A stretch of 14,942 bases of DNA from Comamonadaceae bacterium (GCA_947458305.1 CANGZO010000026.1:1-14942); one strand, 5' to 3'; positions 1-6,518 are shown, numbered from the stretch's first letter. Program-made: numbers and translations. Notes: generated from the letters alone by a model not told the origin.

Positions 1-38
1 GCCAGGCTCAGGCCCAACATCAATTTGCTCAGTTTCAT
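1..38 (-). CDS. Exported protein, N-terminal fragment (cut by window edge)
   Basis: Only the first 12 codons are inside the window, reading M-K-L-S-K-L-M-L-G-L-S-L on the minus strand and running off the left edge. The ATG at 38-36 is preceded by a good Shine-Dalgarno sequence (AGGAG, complement of 46-50) seven bases away. A short lysine-containing start followed by a leucine-rich hydrophobic run is the beginning of a typical signal peptide, so the product is probably periplasmic or outer-membrane. The family cannot be told from 12 residues. About 150 bases of non-coding sequence separate it from the terminator of the next gene, so it probably has its own promoter there. Confidence 0.6.
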   Translation of the reverse strand, partial: MKLSKLMLGLSL

Positions 39-114
39 TCAAAAGCTCCTCATGATTCGGTGGACGATAACAAGGTGGGAATCAACTTGTCATACAAATC
101 GAATTATGGTGTTT

Positions 115-131
115 GGCGAAACCATTTCGCC
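115..131. repeat. Perfect 7-bp inverted repeat upstream of the left-edge gene
   Basis: GGCGAAA (115-121), a three-base centre CCA, then TTTCGCC (125-131). It lies about 80 bases upstream of the start codon of the minus-strand gene at the left edge and has no T-run beside it, so it is more like a protein-binding site or an mRNA-leader hairpin than a terminator. No matching regulator is identified. Confidence 0.4.
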
Positions 132-195
132 TAGGGTTTTCGCGGGGGTGATGATGCTTCGGGGACGCACCATGAAAAGAATTCACGGACCCATG

Positions 196-222
196 AAAAA
201 AGAGGCCTTGAAAGCCTCTTTT
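196..222 (-). terminator. Rho-independent terminator of the ETF-QO gene
   Basis: Perfect 9-bp inverted repeat: AAAAGAGGC at 198-206 and GCCTCTTTT at 214-222 with a 7-base loop. Read on the minus strand the second arm ends in a run of six T. It begins 10 bases after the TAA stop (233-235) of the ETF-QO gene, which is the right place and orientation. The A/T ends also make it plausibly bidirectional, but no plus-strand gene needs it. Confidence 0.8.
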
Positions 223-232
223 GTGAGGGGCA

Positions 233-1924
233 TTACATGCCGGTGTAATTCGGCCCGCCGCCGCCTTCGGGCGTGACCCAAACGATGTTCTGCGTTGGGT
301 CCTTGATGTCGCAAGTTTTGCAGTGCACGCAGTTTTGTGCGTTGATTTGCAAGCGGTCCGAGTTGTCTTCGTTCTTGACGTACTCGTACACGCCAGCAGG
401 GCAGTAGCGCGACTCGGGGCCTACGAACTTGGCCAAGTTGATGCCCACGGGCACCGAGGCGTCTTTGAGTGTGAGGTGGGCCGGCTGGTTTTCTTCGTGG
501 TTGGTGTTGCTGATGAACACGCTGCTCAAACGGTCAAAAGTGAGCTTGCCATCGGGCTTGGGATAGACGATTTGCTCGCACTCGGCCGCAGGCTTCAAAT
601 AAGTGTGGTCGGCCTTGTCGCGGCGCAGTGTCCACGGAATGTGACCGCGCAAGACAAACTGCTCAAAGCCGTTCATCAAGGTGGCGACGGTGAGGCCCTT
701 CTTGAACCAGGTTTTGAAGTTGCGCGATTTGTTGAGCTCGGTGTACAGCCAGCTGGCTTCAAAGGCTGCGGGATAGGCGGCCAATTCGTCGTGCTGTCGG
801 CCTGCCACAAGCGCGTCGTAAGCGGCCTCTGCGGCCAACATGCCGGTCTTGATGGCGGCGTGGCTGCCCTTGATGCGGCTCACGTTCAGGTAACCCGCAT
901 CACAGCCGACCAAGGCGCCGCCCGGGAACACGGTCTTGGGCAGGCTCATCAGGCCGCCTGCGGTGATGGCGCGGGCGCCGTAGCCGATGCGCTTGGCGTT
1001 GACTTCACCCTTGTCGTTGGTGAAGTACCACTTGATGTTGTTGTGGGTTTTCCAGCGCTGGAATTCCTCGAAGGGGCTGAGCCAGGGGTTGGCATAGTCC
1101 AGACCGACCACGTAACCGATGGCGATCTTGTTGTCTTCCATGTGGTACATGAACGCACCGCCATAGGTGTCGTTGTTCATGGGCCAGCCGGCGGTGTGCA
1201 TCACAAAGCCGGGGGTGTGGCGCGAAGGGTCAATCTCCCAGACTTCTTTGATGCCGATGCCGTAGGTCTGCGGGTCGCGGCCTGCGTCCAGTATGTACTT
1301 GGCGATCAGCTGCTTGCCCAGGTGGCCGCGCGCGCCTTCGGCGAAGACGGTGTATTTGGCGTGCAGTTCCATGCCCAGCTGGAAGTTCTCGGTCGGCTCG
1401 CCGTCTTTGCCCACGCCCATATTGCCGGTGGCAACCCCCTTCACCGAACCGTCTTCGTTGTAGAGCAATTCTGCGGCGGTGAAGCCAGGGAAAATTTCAA
1501 CGCCCAAATTCTCGGCCTGCTGGCCCAGCCAGCGGGTGAAGTTCGACAGGCTGATGATGTAGTTGCCGTGGTTTTGTGCGCACTCGGGCAAAAAGATGCC
1601 GGGGGTGCGGGTGGCGCCGGTCTCAGACAGGAAGCTCCATGCATCGTCGGTCACGGGTTGGTTCAGGGGTGCGCCGCGCTCCTTCCAGTCGGGGAAGAGT
1701 TCGGTCAAGGCCTTGGGGTCCATGATGGCGCCGCTCAGGATGTGCGCGCCGGGTTCGCCGCCTTTTTCCAGCACGACCACCGACACGTCGGTGCCTTTTT
1801 CAGCGGCCAGTTGCTTGAGGCGAATGGCGGTGGACAGGCCAGCGGGGCCGCCGCCAACGACAACCACGTCGTATTCCATGGATTCGCGGGGGCCGTAGGT
1901 GCTGAGGATGTCTTCGGGGCTCAT
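233..1924 (-). CDS. Electron transfer flavoprotein-ubiquinone oxidoreductase
   Basis: 563-residue iron-sulfur flavoprotein that takes electrons from reduced electron transfer flavoprotein (loaded by acyl-CoA and amino-acid dehydrogenases) and passes them to ubiquinone at the inner membrane. Seen in the sequence: an N-terminal FAD-binding GGGPAG at residues 24-29 after a beta strand (DVVVVGG), the family motif GAHILSGAIMDP near residue 60, and a C-terminal 4Fe-4S ferredoxin-like domain with Cys508 (in RYCPAG) and Cys532, Cys535 and Cys538 (NCVHCKTC). Length agrees with bacterial and mitochondrial ETF-QO. The ATG at 1924 is chosen because AGAAGAGA lies just upstream. The internal Met16 has no ribosome site. 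Transcribed alone, with a leader hairpin and its own terminator, and divergent from the SDR gene. Assignment is very secure. Confidence 0.97.
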   Translation of the reverse strand: MSPEDILSTYGPRESMEYDVVVVGGGPAGLSTAIRLKQLAAEKGTDVSVVVLEKGGEPGAHILSGAIMDPKALTELFPDWKERGAPLNQPVTDDAWSFLSETGATRTPGIFLPECAQNHGNYIISLSNFTRWLGQQAENLGVEIFPGFTAAELLYNEDGSVKGVATGNMGVGKDGEPTENFQLGMELHAKYTVFAEGARGHLGKQLIAKYILDAGRDPQTYGIGIKEVWEIDPSRHTPGFVMHTAGWPMNNDTYGGAFMYHMEDNKIAIGYVVGLDYANPWLSPFEEFQRWKTHNNIKWYFTNDKGEVNAKRIGYGARAITAGGLMSLPKTVFPGGALVGCDAGYLNVSRIKGSHAAIKTGMLAAEAAYDALVAGRQHDELAAYPAAFEASWLYTELNKSRNFKTWFKKGLTVATLMNGFEQFVLRGHIPWTLRRDKADHTYLKPAAECEQIVYPKPDGKLTFDRLSSVFISNTNHEENQPAHLTLKDASVPVGINLAKFVGPESRYCPAGVYEYVKNEDNSDRLQINAQNCVHCKTCDIKDPTQNIVWVTPEGGGGPNYTGM

Positions 1925-1959
1925 GAACGTCTCTTCTGGGGAAAGTGGTCAAAACAATG

Positions 1960-1981
1960 GCCCGAACACAGGGTGTCGGGC
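1960..1981 (-). promoter_or_regulatory. Hairpin in the leader of the ETF-QO gene
   Basis: GCCCG (1960-1964), a one-base A bulge and ACAC (1966-1969) pair with GTGT (1973-1976) and CGGGC (1977-1981), with a three-base loop. This gives nine base pairs, mostly G/C. It lies 36-57 bases upstream of the ETF-QO start codon. A -10-like TAAAAT (complement of 1991-1996) sits just upstream, which would put the hairpin inside the 5' leader. No convincing -35 was found, so the promoter itself is tentative. Confidence 0.4.
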
Positions 1982-2074
1982 GCGTGACTCATTTTATGCG
2001 GCTCTGACCGGCTTGCCCCGCACAATGGCGTCAACTGTTTTTGCCCTGTGGGGTTCATTCTTGAAGGAGTTGTG

Positions 2075-2857
2075 ATGGCTTATGAAATCGATTTGTCCGG
2101 CCGCGTGGCCTTGGTGACCGGCGCTTCGGGCGGCTTGGGGGCGCAATTTGCCAAAACCTTGGCCGCAGCCGGCGCGGGCGTGGTGCTGGCCAGCCGCCGC
2201 ATTGAAAAGCTCAAGGACCTGCGCGCCGAGATCGAGGCCGCAGGTGGCGACGCCCATGTGGTCGAGATGGACGTGACCGACCGCCACAGCATTGCTGCGG
2301 CCGTGGCACACGCCGAAACCGAGATGGGCAGCATCGACATTTTGGTGAACAACTCAGGCGTGAGCACCACCCAACGCATCCAGGATGTGACGGAAGAAGA
2401 CTACGACTTCATCATGAACACCAATGTGCGCGGTGCGTTTTTTGTGGCGCAAGAGGTGGGCAAACGCATGCTGGCCCGTGCCAAGGGGGCGGCGCCTGGC
2501 AGTTTCACGGGCGGGCGCATCATCAACATTGCCTCGATGGCAGGCTTAAAGGTCTTGCCGCAAATTGGCGTTTACTGCATGAGCAAGGCCGCTGTGATCC
2601 AGATGACCAAGGCTTTTGCGGTGGAGTGGGGCAAGTTCGGCATCAACGTGAACGCGATTTGCCCGGGTTACATCGACACCGAAATCAACCACCACCACTG
2701 GCAAACCGAGCAAGGTCAAAAGCTCATCAGCATGCTGCCGCGCAAGCGCGTGGGTCAGCCGCAAGACCTGGACGCTTTGTTGATGCTGCTGGCCAGCGAC
2801 CAGAGCCACTTCATCAACGGCGCGGTGGTGTCGGCCGACGACGGTTTTGCGGTGTGA
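2075..2857 (+). CDS. Short-chain dehydrogenase/reductase (SDR)
   Basis: 260-residue classical SDR, an NAD(P)-dependent oxidoreductase of unknown substrate. Visible motifs: cofactor-binding TGASGGLG (15-22), NNSG (92-95), Asn117, Ser154, and the catalytic YxxxK as Tyr167/Lys171. Two arginines after the second beta strand (Arg41, Arg42) favour NADP(H). The start is the ATG at 2075 because AAGGAG lies seven bases upstream. An in-frame start at 2048 has no ribosome site. Its stop is ten bases from the thioesterase start, so the two are one operon. Next to ETF-QO and a thioesterase, a 3-hydroxyacyl-CoA or similar acyl substrate is plausible, but this is inference. Family certain, substrate unknown. 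Confidence 0.93.
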   Translation: MAYEIDLSGRVALVTGASGGLGAQFAKTLAAAGAGVVLASRRIEKLKDLRAEIEAAGGDAHVVEMDVTDRHSIAAAVAHAETEMGSIDILVNNSGVSTTQRIQDVTEEDYDFIMNTNVRGAFFVAQEVGKRMLARAKGAAPGSFTGGRIINIASMAGLKVLPQIGVYCMSKAAVIQMTKAFAVEWGKFGINVNAICPGYIDTEINHHHWQTEQGQKLISMLPRKRVGQPQDLDALLMLLASDQSHFINGAVVSADDGFAV

Positions 2858-2867
2858 GGGCCATGCC

Positions 2868-3290
2868 ATGAAATTGGAATTGCCAGAGCACAAGAAGCAA
2901 GTTTTTGAGCTCGTGATCCCCATCCGCTGGGGTGACATGGACGCCATGGGCCATGTCAACAACACGGTGTATTTCCGCTACATGGAGACGTTGCGCATCG
3001 ACTGGTTTGAGGCGATCGGGTGTCAAGTCAACCCGCAAGGGCAGGGGCCGGTGATCGTGAACGCGTTTTGCAATTTCTACAAACAGTTTGAGTTTCCGGG
3101 CGACATCTTGGCCAAGATGTTTGTCAGTGATCCAGGTCGCACCACGTTCGAGAGCTGGTGCACGCTGGAGCGCACCGACCAGCCTGGTGTGATCTTTGCC
3201 GCCGGGGGCGCGACCACGATTTGGGTGGATTTCCCGAACCAAAAAGCCGTGACCCTGCCCGATTGGGTGCGGGCCTTGGTCAGCGACTGA
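2868..3290 (+). CDS. Hot-dog fold acyl-CoA thioesterase (4HBT/YbgC type)
   Basis: 140-residue protein of the 4-hydroxybenzoyl-CoA thioesterase family, which hydrolyse acyl-CoA to acid plus CoA in the cytoplasm. The N-terminal signature is R-W-G-D-M-D-A-M-G-H-V-N-N (residues 20-32), with Asp25 in the position of the catalytic aspartate of 4HBT enzymes, followed by YFRYMETLRIDW. The ATG at 2868 is chosen because the ribosome site TGAGGG (2855-2860) overlaps the stop codon of the SDR gene, implying translational coupling. An upstream in-frame TTG would overlap the SDR gene and add seven residues. Substrate is not predictable from sequence. The pairing with an SDR beside ETF-QO suggests acyl-CoA metabolism. 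Confidence 0.9.
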   Translation: MKLELPEHKKQVFELVIPIRWGDMDAMGHVNNTVYFRYMETLRIDWFEAIGCQVNPQGQGPVIVNAFCNFYKQFEFPGDILAKMFVSDPGRTTFESWCTLERTDQPGVIFAAGGATTIWVDFPNQKAVTLPDWVRALVSD

Positions 3291-3299
3291 GCGCTTTTT
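3282..3299 (+). terminator. Weak candidate terminator after the thioesterase
   Basis: A four-base stem AGCG (3282-3285)/CGCT (3292-3295) with a six-base loop followed by four more T. It overlaps the stop codon of the thioesterase and lies before the convergent gene ending at 3330. The stem is short, so this is only a candidate. Confidence 0.25.
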
Positions 3300-3329
3300 G
3301 GGAGGAGTGCACTAGCGTGCGCGAAAGCC

Positions 3330-4223
3330 TCAGGTGGCCGATGTGGCGGTTCCACCCACCGCACGCCACTGGTCAGAGTGGCTCTGCAGCCAGTCTTGCG
3401 ACAGCGTGGCGCTGCCCACTTGCATGGGGTGAAAGTCTTTGCGGGTGTATTCCCACAAAGGTTTGGCCACGCGCCAGACCATGCCGTGGCGACCGAACAA
3501 AAACTTGGACGCCGACCACCAAGTGGACGGCTTGAACAGCGTCTTGTCGTGCCACAGGTTGTTGACGGTCTGGCGAAAGACGTCAGTGCTGAACTGCACC
3601 GTGACATACCAGAACCAGCGCATGCGCCACTGGTGGTTGCCCCCCAAGCGTTGGTACAGGTCAAAGGCCACGCATTTGTGCTCGGACTCTTCGGCCGCGT
3701 GCCAGCGCCACAGGGTTTTGAGCGGGTCTTCGGCCTTGGCAAACCAGTCGCCGGGCTGGTCCAGGCGGTCCAAAGTCAGGTCGCCAAAGATGGAGGTGTA
3801 GTGCTCAAAAGCGGCGGTGATGGCCAACTCATGCAGGTAACCCTTGTCGCTTTTGCTGAAAAACTCTTCGCGCCCTTTTTTCAGTCGCTGCTCGGCCCGA
3901 GGCCCCCAGTGGTTGACCAAGCCTTGTTTTTCCAAGTGGGCGTTGTACAGCGCATGCAGGTGGCGGTGGGTGGCTTCTTGGCCCACAAAGCCCTTGGCGA
4001 TGTTTTTGAGTTCGGCGTTCTCAGGGGTATCGGGCAGGTTTTTGGCGCCATTTTTGACCGCGTCGATGAAAGACTGCTCTCCAACTGGAAAGCTCATCGA
4101 CAAAGCGTTGGCATAGGCCGTAAAAAAAGCGTCGCCGCCGTTCCAGTGGCGAGAAAAACCTTGGCTCAGGTCCACGCTCAGGCGTCGAACGGTCAACTCG
4201 GTGGGGGCTTGGGGTGTGCTCAT
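3330..4223 (-). CDS. PF10118-type 'predicted metal-dependent hydrolase', ferritin-like diiron pattern
   Basis: 297-residue protein of the family annotated as predicted metal-dependent hydrolase (PF10118/COG3687 by recall of family features). It is helical, with no signal peptide. Its putative metal ligands are Glu49 (FPVGEQSF), Glu83-xx-His86 (GQEATH), Glu140 (AFEHYT) and Glu179-xx-His182 (AEESEH). That is the complete E / ExxH / E / ExxH arrangement of ferritin-like diiron carboxylate proteins, with about 34 and 39 residues between the members of each pair. The hydrolase label is therefore doubtful; an oxygen-using diiron enzyme is possible (inference). The ATG at 4223 has no clear ribosome site. 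It is divergent from a TetR regulator, which probably controls it, and convergent with the thioesterase (39 bases apart). Confidence 0.85.
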   Translation of the reverse strand: MSTPQAPTELTVRRLSVDLSQGFSRHWNGGDAFFTAYANALSMSFPVGEQSFIDAVKNGAKNLPDTPENAELKNIAKGFVGQEATHRHLHALYNAHLEKQGLVNHWGPRAEQRLKKGREEFFSKSDKGYLHELAITAAFEHYTSIFGDLTLDRLDQPGDWFAKAEDPLKTLWRWHAAEESEHKCVAFDLYQRLGGNHQWRMRWFWYVTVQFSTDVFRQTVNNLWHDKTLFKPSTWWSASKFLFGRHGMVWRVAKPLWEYTRKDFHPMQVGSATLSQDWLQSHSDQWRAVGGTATSAT

Positions 4224-4245
4224 GGCGTGCTTTGTAGGTGATCAG

Positions 4246-4306
4246 TCAGAATCTGAGCATTGTTCAGGTTTTGCAAAGACCTTGCAACTCGCGATCTGCT
4301 CAGATT
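4246..4306. promoter_or_regulatory. Inverted repeats in the divergent hydrolase/TetR promoter region
   Basis: A perfect 10-bp inverted repeat, AATCTGAGCA (4250-4259) and TGCTCAGATT (4297-4306), has arms whose centres are 47 bases apart. The left arm also forms a small perfect palindrome TCAGA-A-TCTGA (4246-4256). Lying between a TetR-family gene and its divergent partner, these are the best candidates for the TetR operator. No clear -35/-10 pair was found for either direction. Confidence 0.45.
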
Positions 4307-4323
4307 TTTTGAAGGGCTTTTTC

Positions 4324-5001
4324 ATGGCCGCCGCCAAACCCACCAAGACGCCAACCCAGGCGCAAGCCCCAGCCAGCCTGCGTCGCCAGCCCTCGCAGGC
4401 TCGGGCGCAGCAAACCATGCAAACCTTGTTCAAGGCGGCTGCTCAGATTTTGGACAAAGAAGGCGAGGCCGGTTTGACGACCAACAAGGTGGCCGCTGCA
4501 GCCGGTTTCTCGATTGGCACGCTCTACCAATACTTTCCCAGCAAAGAGGTGCTGGTGCAGGCCATGGCGGCCAAAGGGCAGGGCATGGTGTTGCAAGAGT
4601 TGGGTCGCTACCTGAGTGAGCTGGAAAACCTGCCCGATGTGCGCGAGCTGGACGGCCGCGAGCTGCTGGCCAAGGCCATTCGCATCTTGGTGCGGGGTTT
4701 TGCCACGGGCAAAGGCTTGAGCCAAAGCCTGATTCACCTGTGCTGGACACTGGAAAAGCCCGAAGAAACGGCCAGCGCTGTGCGTCAGGTGGCCGACCGT
4801 CTGGCCGTGTTTTTTGAACGCATAGACCACCCGGCCCTGCAAACGCCCAGCACGGCCCAAATGTTTGTGCTGACCCGTTCGGTGATTGGCACCTTGCGCA
4901 GTGCCAGCTTGGAAAAGTCACCCCTGTTGGGCAGCCCTGCGTTTGAGCAGGCGCTGACCCAAATGGCTTGGGCTTTGCTGGCCAAGGCACACGACAAATA
5001 A
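4324..5001 (+). CDS. TetR-family transcriptional regulator
   Basis: 225-residue DNA-binding repressor. After a 25-residue Ala/Pro/Lys/Gln-rich N-terminal tail comes the TetR helix-turn-helix, with recognition region T-N-K-V-A-A-A-A-G-F-S-I-G-T-L-Y-Q-Y-F (residues 53-71). The rest is the helical ligand-binding and dimerisation part. The ATG at 4324 is chosen because GAAGGG (4311-4316) lies seven bases upstream. The reading frame is open further back but has no ribosome site and would run into the divergent promoter. The inducer is unknown. By position it most likely represses the PF10118 gene and itself through the inverted repeats just upstream, and an acyl-CoA or fatty acid ligand would fit the neighbours (inference). 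Confidence 0.92.
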   Translation: MAAAKPTKTPTQAQAPASLRRQPSQARAQQTMQTLFKAAAQILDKEGEAGLTTNKVAAAAGFSIGTLYQYFPSKEVLVQAMAAKGQGMVLQELGRYLSELENLPDVRELDGRELLAKAIRILVRGFATGKGLSQSLIHLCWTLEKPEETASAVRQVADRLAVFFERIDHPALQTPSTAQMFVLTRSVIGTLRSASLEKSPLLGSPAFEQALTQMAWALLAKAHDK

Positions 5002-5014
5002 ATACTGCGATGAC

Positions 5015-5039
5015 AAAAAATTTCGCCTGATGCAGGCAA
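5015..5039 (-). terminator. Candidate terminator facing left, just upstream of vapBC
   Basis: On the minus strand TTGCCTG and CAGGCGA (one G-U pair) form a seven-pair stem with a CAT loop, followed two bases later by six T. No minus-strand gene ends here. The nearest minus-strand gene upstream ends at 5844, beyond vapBC, so if real it would stop antisense transcription through vapBC. It could be chance. Confidence 0.3.
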
Positions 5040-5050
5040 GAAGGTGGTGA

Positions 5051-5088
5051 TGGACTTCATTGCAGGTTGATGTATATACTCTATGTAT
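5051..5088 (+). promoter_or_regulatory. Probable vapBC promoter and autoregulatory operator
   Basis: A good -10 box TATACT (5075-5080) lies inside an operator-like sequence: the palindrome GTATATAC (5072-5079) and a direct repeat ATGTAT at 5070-5075 and 5083-5088. A weak -35 TGGACT (5051-5056) is 18 bases upstream. VapB proteins characteristically bind short repeats over their own promoter, so the overlap of -10 and repeats fits autorepression. Confidence 0.5.
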
Positions 5089-5108
5089 CTACAAAACAAG
5101 GGGCCGCC

Positions 5109-5339
5109 ATGACCTACGCTCGAATTTTCCAGTCTGGCAACAGCCAAGCCGTGCGCTTACCCAAAGAGTTTCGGTTTGACACTGACCAAGTCGAGATTTT
5201 TCGGCAGGGCAACGACATCGTGCTGCGCCAAGTGCCCATCAGCGCCGCAGCCGTGTTTGACCTGCTCAGCAGCCTGCCCACCGACTTCATGGCCGAAGGC
5301 CGCCAAGACACGCCACCGCAAGAGCGCGAGGCCTTTTGA
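5109..5339 (+). CDS. vapB: VapB-type antitoxin (AbrB/MazE swapped-hairpin domain)
   Basis: 76-residue antitoxin that neutralises VapC and binds its own promoter. The N-terminal DNA-binding beta-hairpin domain shows the family signature I-F-Q-S-G-N-S-Q-A-V-R-L-P-K-E-F (residues 6-21). The C-terminal part, with L-P-x-D-F-M and P-P-Q-x-R-E-x-F, is the toxin-wrapping tail seen in this VapB subgroup. The ATG at 5109 is preceded by AAGGGG (5098-5103) five bases away; an in-frame ATG at 5067 lies upstream of the promoter -10 and is rejected. The vapC start is two bases after its stop. Confidence 0.92.
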   Translation: MTYARIFQSGNSQAVRLPKEFRFDTDQVEIFRQGNDIVLRQVPISAAAVFDLLSSLPTDFMAEGRQDTPPQEREAF

Positions 5340-5341
5340 CC

Positions 5342-5776
5342 ATGGCCACAGCCGCCGCCAAGATGGGTAAACCCACACGTTACTTGCTGGACACCAACAT
5401 CTGCATTTACATCGCCAAAGGGCAGCCACTGGCAGTGCGCCACCGGTTTGAAACCCACACCTTGCAAGAGCTGGCGATGTCCACCATCACGGTGGGCGAA
5501 CTGCGCTTTGGAGCCGAAAAAAGCCAGGCCCGCGAGCGAGCCCTGGCCACCATCGACCAATTGGTTCACATGATTCAGCCCTGTGCCTTGCCCTTGACCG
5601 CTGCCGGGCATTACGGCCAAGTGCGGGCCAGCTTGCAGCAGCAAGGCTTGCCGATTGGCAACAACGATCTGTGGCTGGCCGCCCACGCACTGGCTGAAGG
5701 CTGGACGCTGGTCACCAACAACGCCCGAGAATTCAGCCGTGTGCCCGGCCTGCAGCTTGAAAACTGGGTGGAGTGA
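5342..5776 (+). CDS. vapC: VapC-type PIN-domain ribonuclease toxin
   Basis: 144-residue PIN-domain endoribonuclease, the toxin of the vapBC pair; family members cut initiator tRNA or rRNA in a Mg-dependent manner. Active-site acidic residues are all present: Asp17 (LLDTN), Glu53 (VGELRFG), Asp109 (NNDLWLAAHAL), followed by the T-N-N-x-R-E-F motif (125-131). The toxin therefore looks intact. The start is the ATG at 5342, with GAGG (5328-5331) ten bases upstream. A later ATG at 5363, just before the first beta strand, is an alternative, and a TTG at 5336 overlapping the vapB stop is less likely. It is in operon with vapB under the same promoter. No strong terminator follows; AGCAAG/CTTGCT (5813-5828) forms a 6-bp stem without a T-run. 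Confidence 0.92.
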   Translation: MATAAAKMGKPTRYLLDTNICIYIAKGQPLAVRHRFETHTLQELAMSTITVGELRFGAEKSQARERALATIDQLVHMIQPCALPLTAAGHYGQVRASLQQQGLPIGNNDLWLAAHALAEGWTLVTNNAREFSRVPGLQLENWVE

Positions 5777-5843
5777 ACAACACCAAGCCCATGCGCATCC
5801 CCCAAATATCCCAGCAAGGCGGCTTGCTTTGGCTGATCTTGGC

Positions 5844-6461
5844 TCAAGCCGCGGGTTTGGGCTTGGGCGCACGGCCCATCAAATAAAACTCGGGGTTGGG
5901 CATCATGCCGCTGAAGCTGGCCATGCGGTTGCTCAGGCCAAAGAAAGCGGTGATGGCCGCGATGTCCCAGATGTCTTCGTCGTCAAAGCCGTGGGCGTGC
6001 AGGGCGGCAAAGTCGGCGTCTTCCACCTGGTCGGAGTGGTTGCAGACCTTGAGTGCGAAGTCCAGCATGGCGCGCTGGCGGGGGCTGATGTCGGCCTTGC
6101 GGTAATTGATGGCGACCTGGTCGGCCACCAAAGGTTTTTTCTCGTAAATGCGCAAGATTGCGCCGTGCGCCACCACGCAATACAAGCAGTTGTTGGCCGC
6201 GCTGGTGGTGGTCACGATCATTTCACGCTCACCCTTGGTCAGGCCACTGCTGCGCCCGACAGACTCGGGCACCATCAGGGCGTCGTGGTAGGCAAAAAAC
6301 GCGCGCCACTCAGCGGGGCGGCGGGCAAAGGCCAAAAACACATGGGGCACAAAACCGGCCTTTTCTTGCACCTCCAGCACCTTGGCGCGGATGTCCTCGG
6401 GCAAGTCCTTGATTTCGGGGGCAGGGTAGCGGGCTGGGGTGGCCGGTGCGGGTGTGCTCAT
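5844..6461 (-). CDS. AhpD-like peroxidase-related protein (carboxymuconolactone decarboxylase superfamily)
   Basis: 205-residue protein of the uncharacterised peroxidase-related branch of the AhpD/CMD superfamily. The redox-active motif is intact: Cys92-L-Y-Cys95 and His99 (NNCLYCVVAHGA), with Glu80 (GEREM) in the region of the upstream glutamate of AhpD. Such proteins reduce peroxides or alkyl hydroperoxides through a thiol relay, although the physiological partner of this branch is not known. The ATG at 6461 has a strong AGGAG five bases upstream. The N-terminus is rich in Pro/Ala and is not a signal peptide. It is divergent, with 57 bases between starts, from a second CMD-superfamily gene, so the two may share regulation. 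Confidence 0.9.
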   Translation of the reverse strand: MSTPAPATPARYPAPEIKDLPEDIRAKVLEVQEKAGFVPHVFLAFARRPAEWRAFFAYHDALMVPESVGRSSGLTKGEREMIVTTTSAANNCLYCVVAHGAILRIYEKKPLVADQVAINYRKADISPRQRAMLDFALKVCNHSDQVEDADFAALHAHGFDDEDIWDIAAITAFFGLSNRMASFSGMMPNPEFYLMGRAPKPKPAA

Positions 6462-6518
6462 GGTGTCTCCTAGTGGGCAAGCCTTTGATTATGCTCAGGG
6501 CTTTTACAGGAGCCTGTC

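Noticed and set aside
323..1987. Long open frame (554 codons) on the plus strand opposite ETF-QO
   Set aside because: It is a mirror of the real gene caused by high-GC codon bias. The product shows no known domain, and the minus-strand protein has a complete, recognisable family structure.
3378..4241. 287-codon plus-strand frame opposite the PF10118 gene
   Set aside because: Antisense shadow of a gene with conserved metal-ligand motifs; no ribosome site and no recognisable domain.
4201..4323. 41-residue N-terminal extension of the TetR protein
   Set aside because: It would start inside the divergent gene and cross the promoter region; GAAGGG before ATG 4324 decides the start.
5813..5828. 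AGCAAG-GCGG-CTTGCT stem after vapC as a terminator
   Set aside because: Six base pairs only and no T-run; could be chance.
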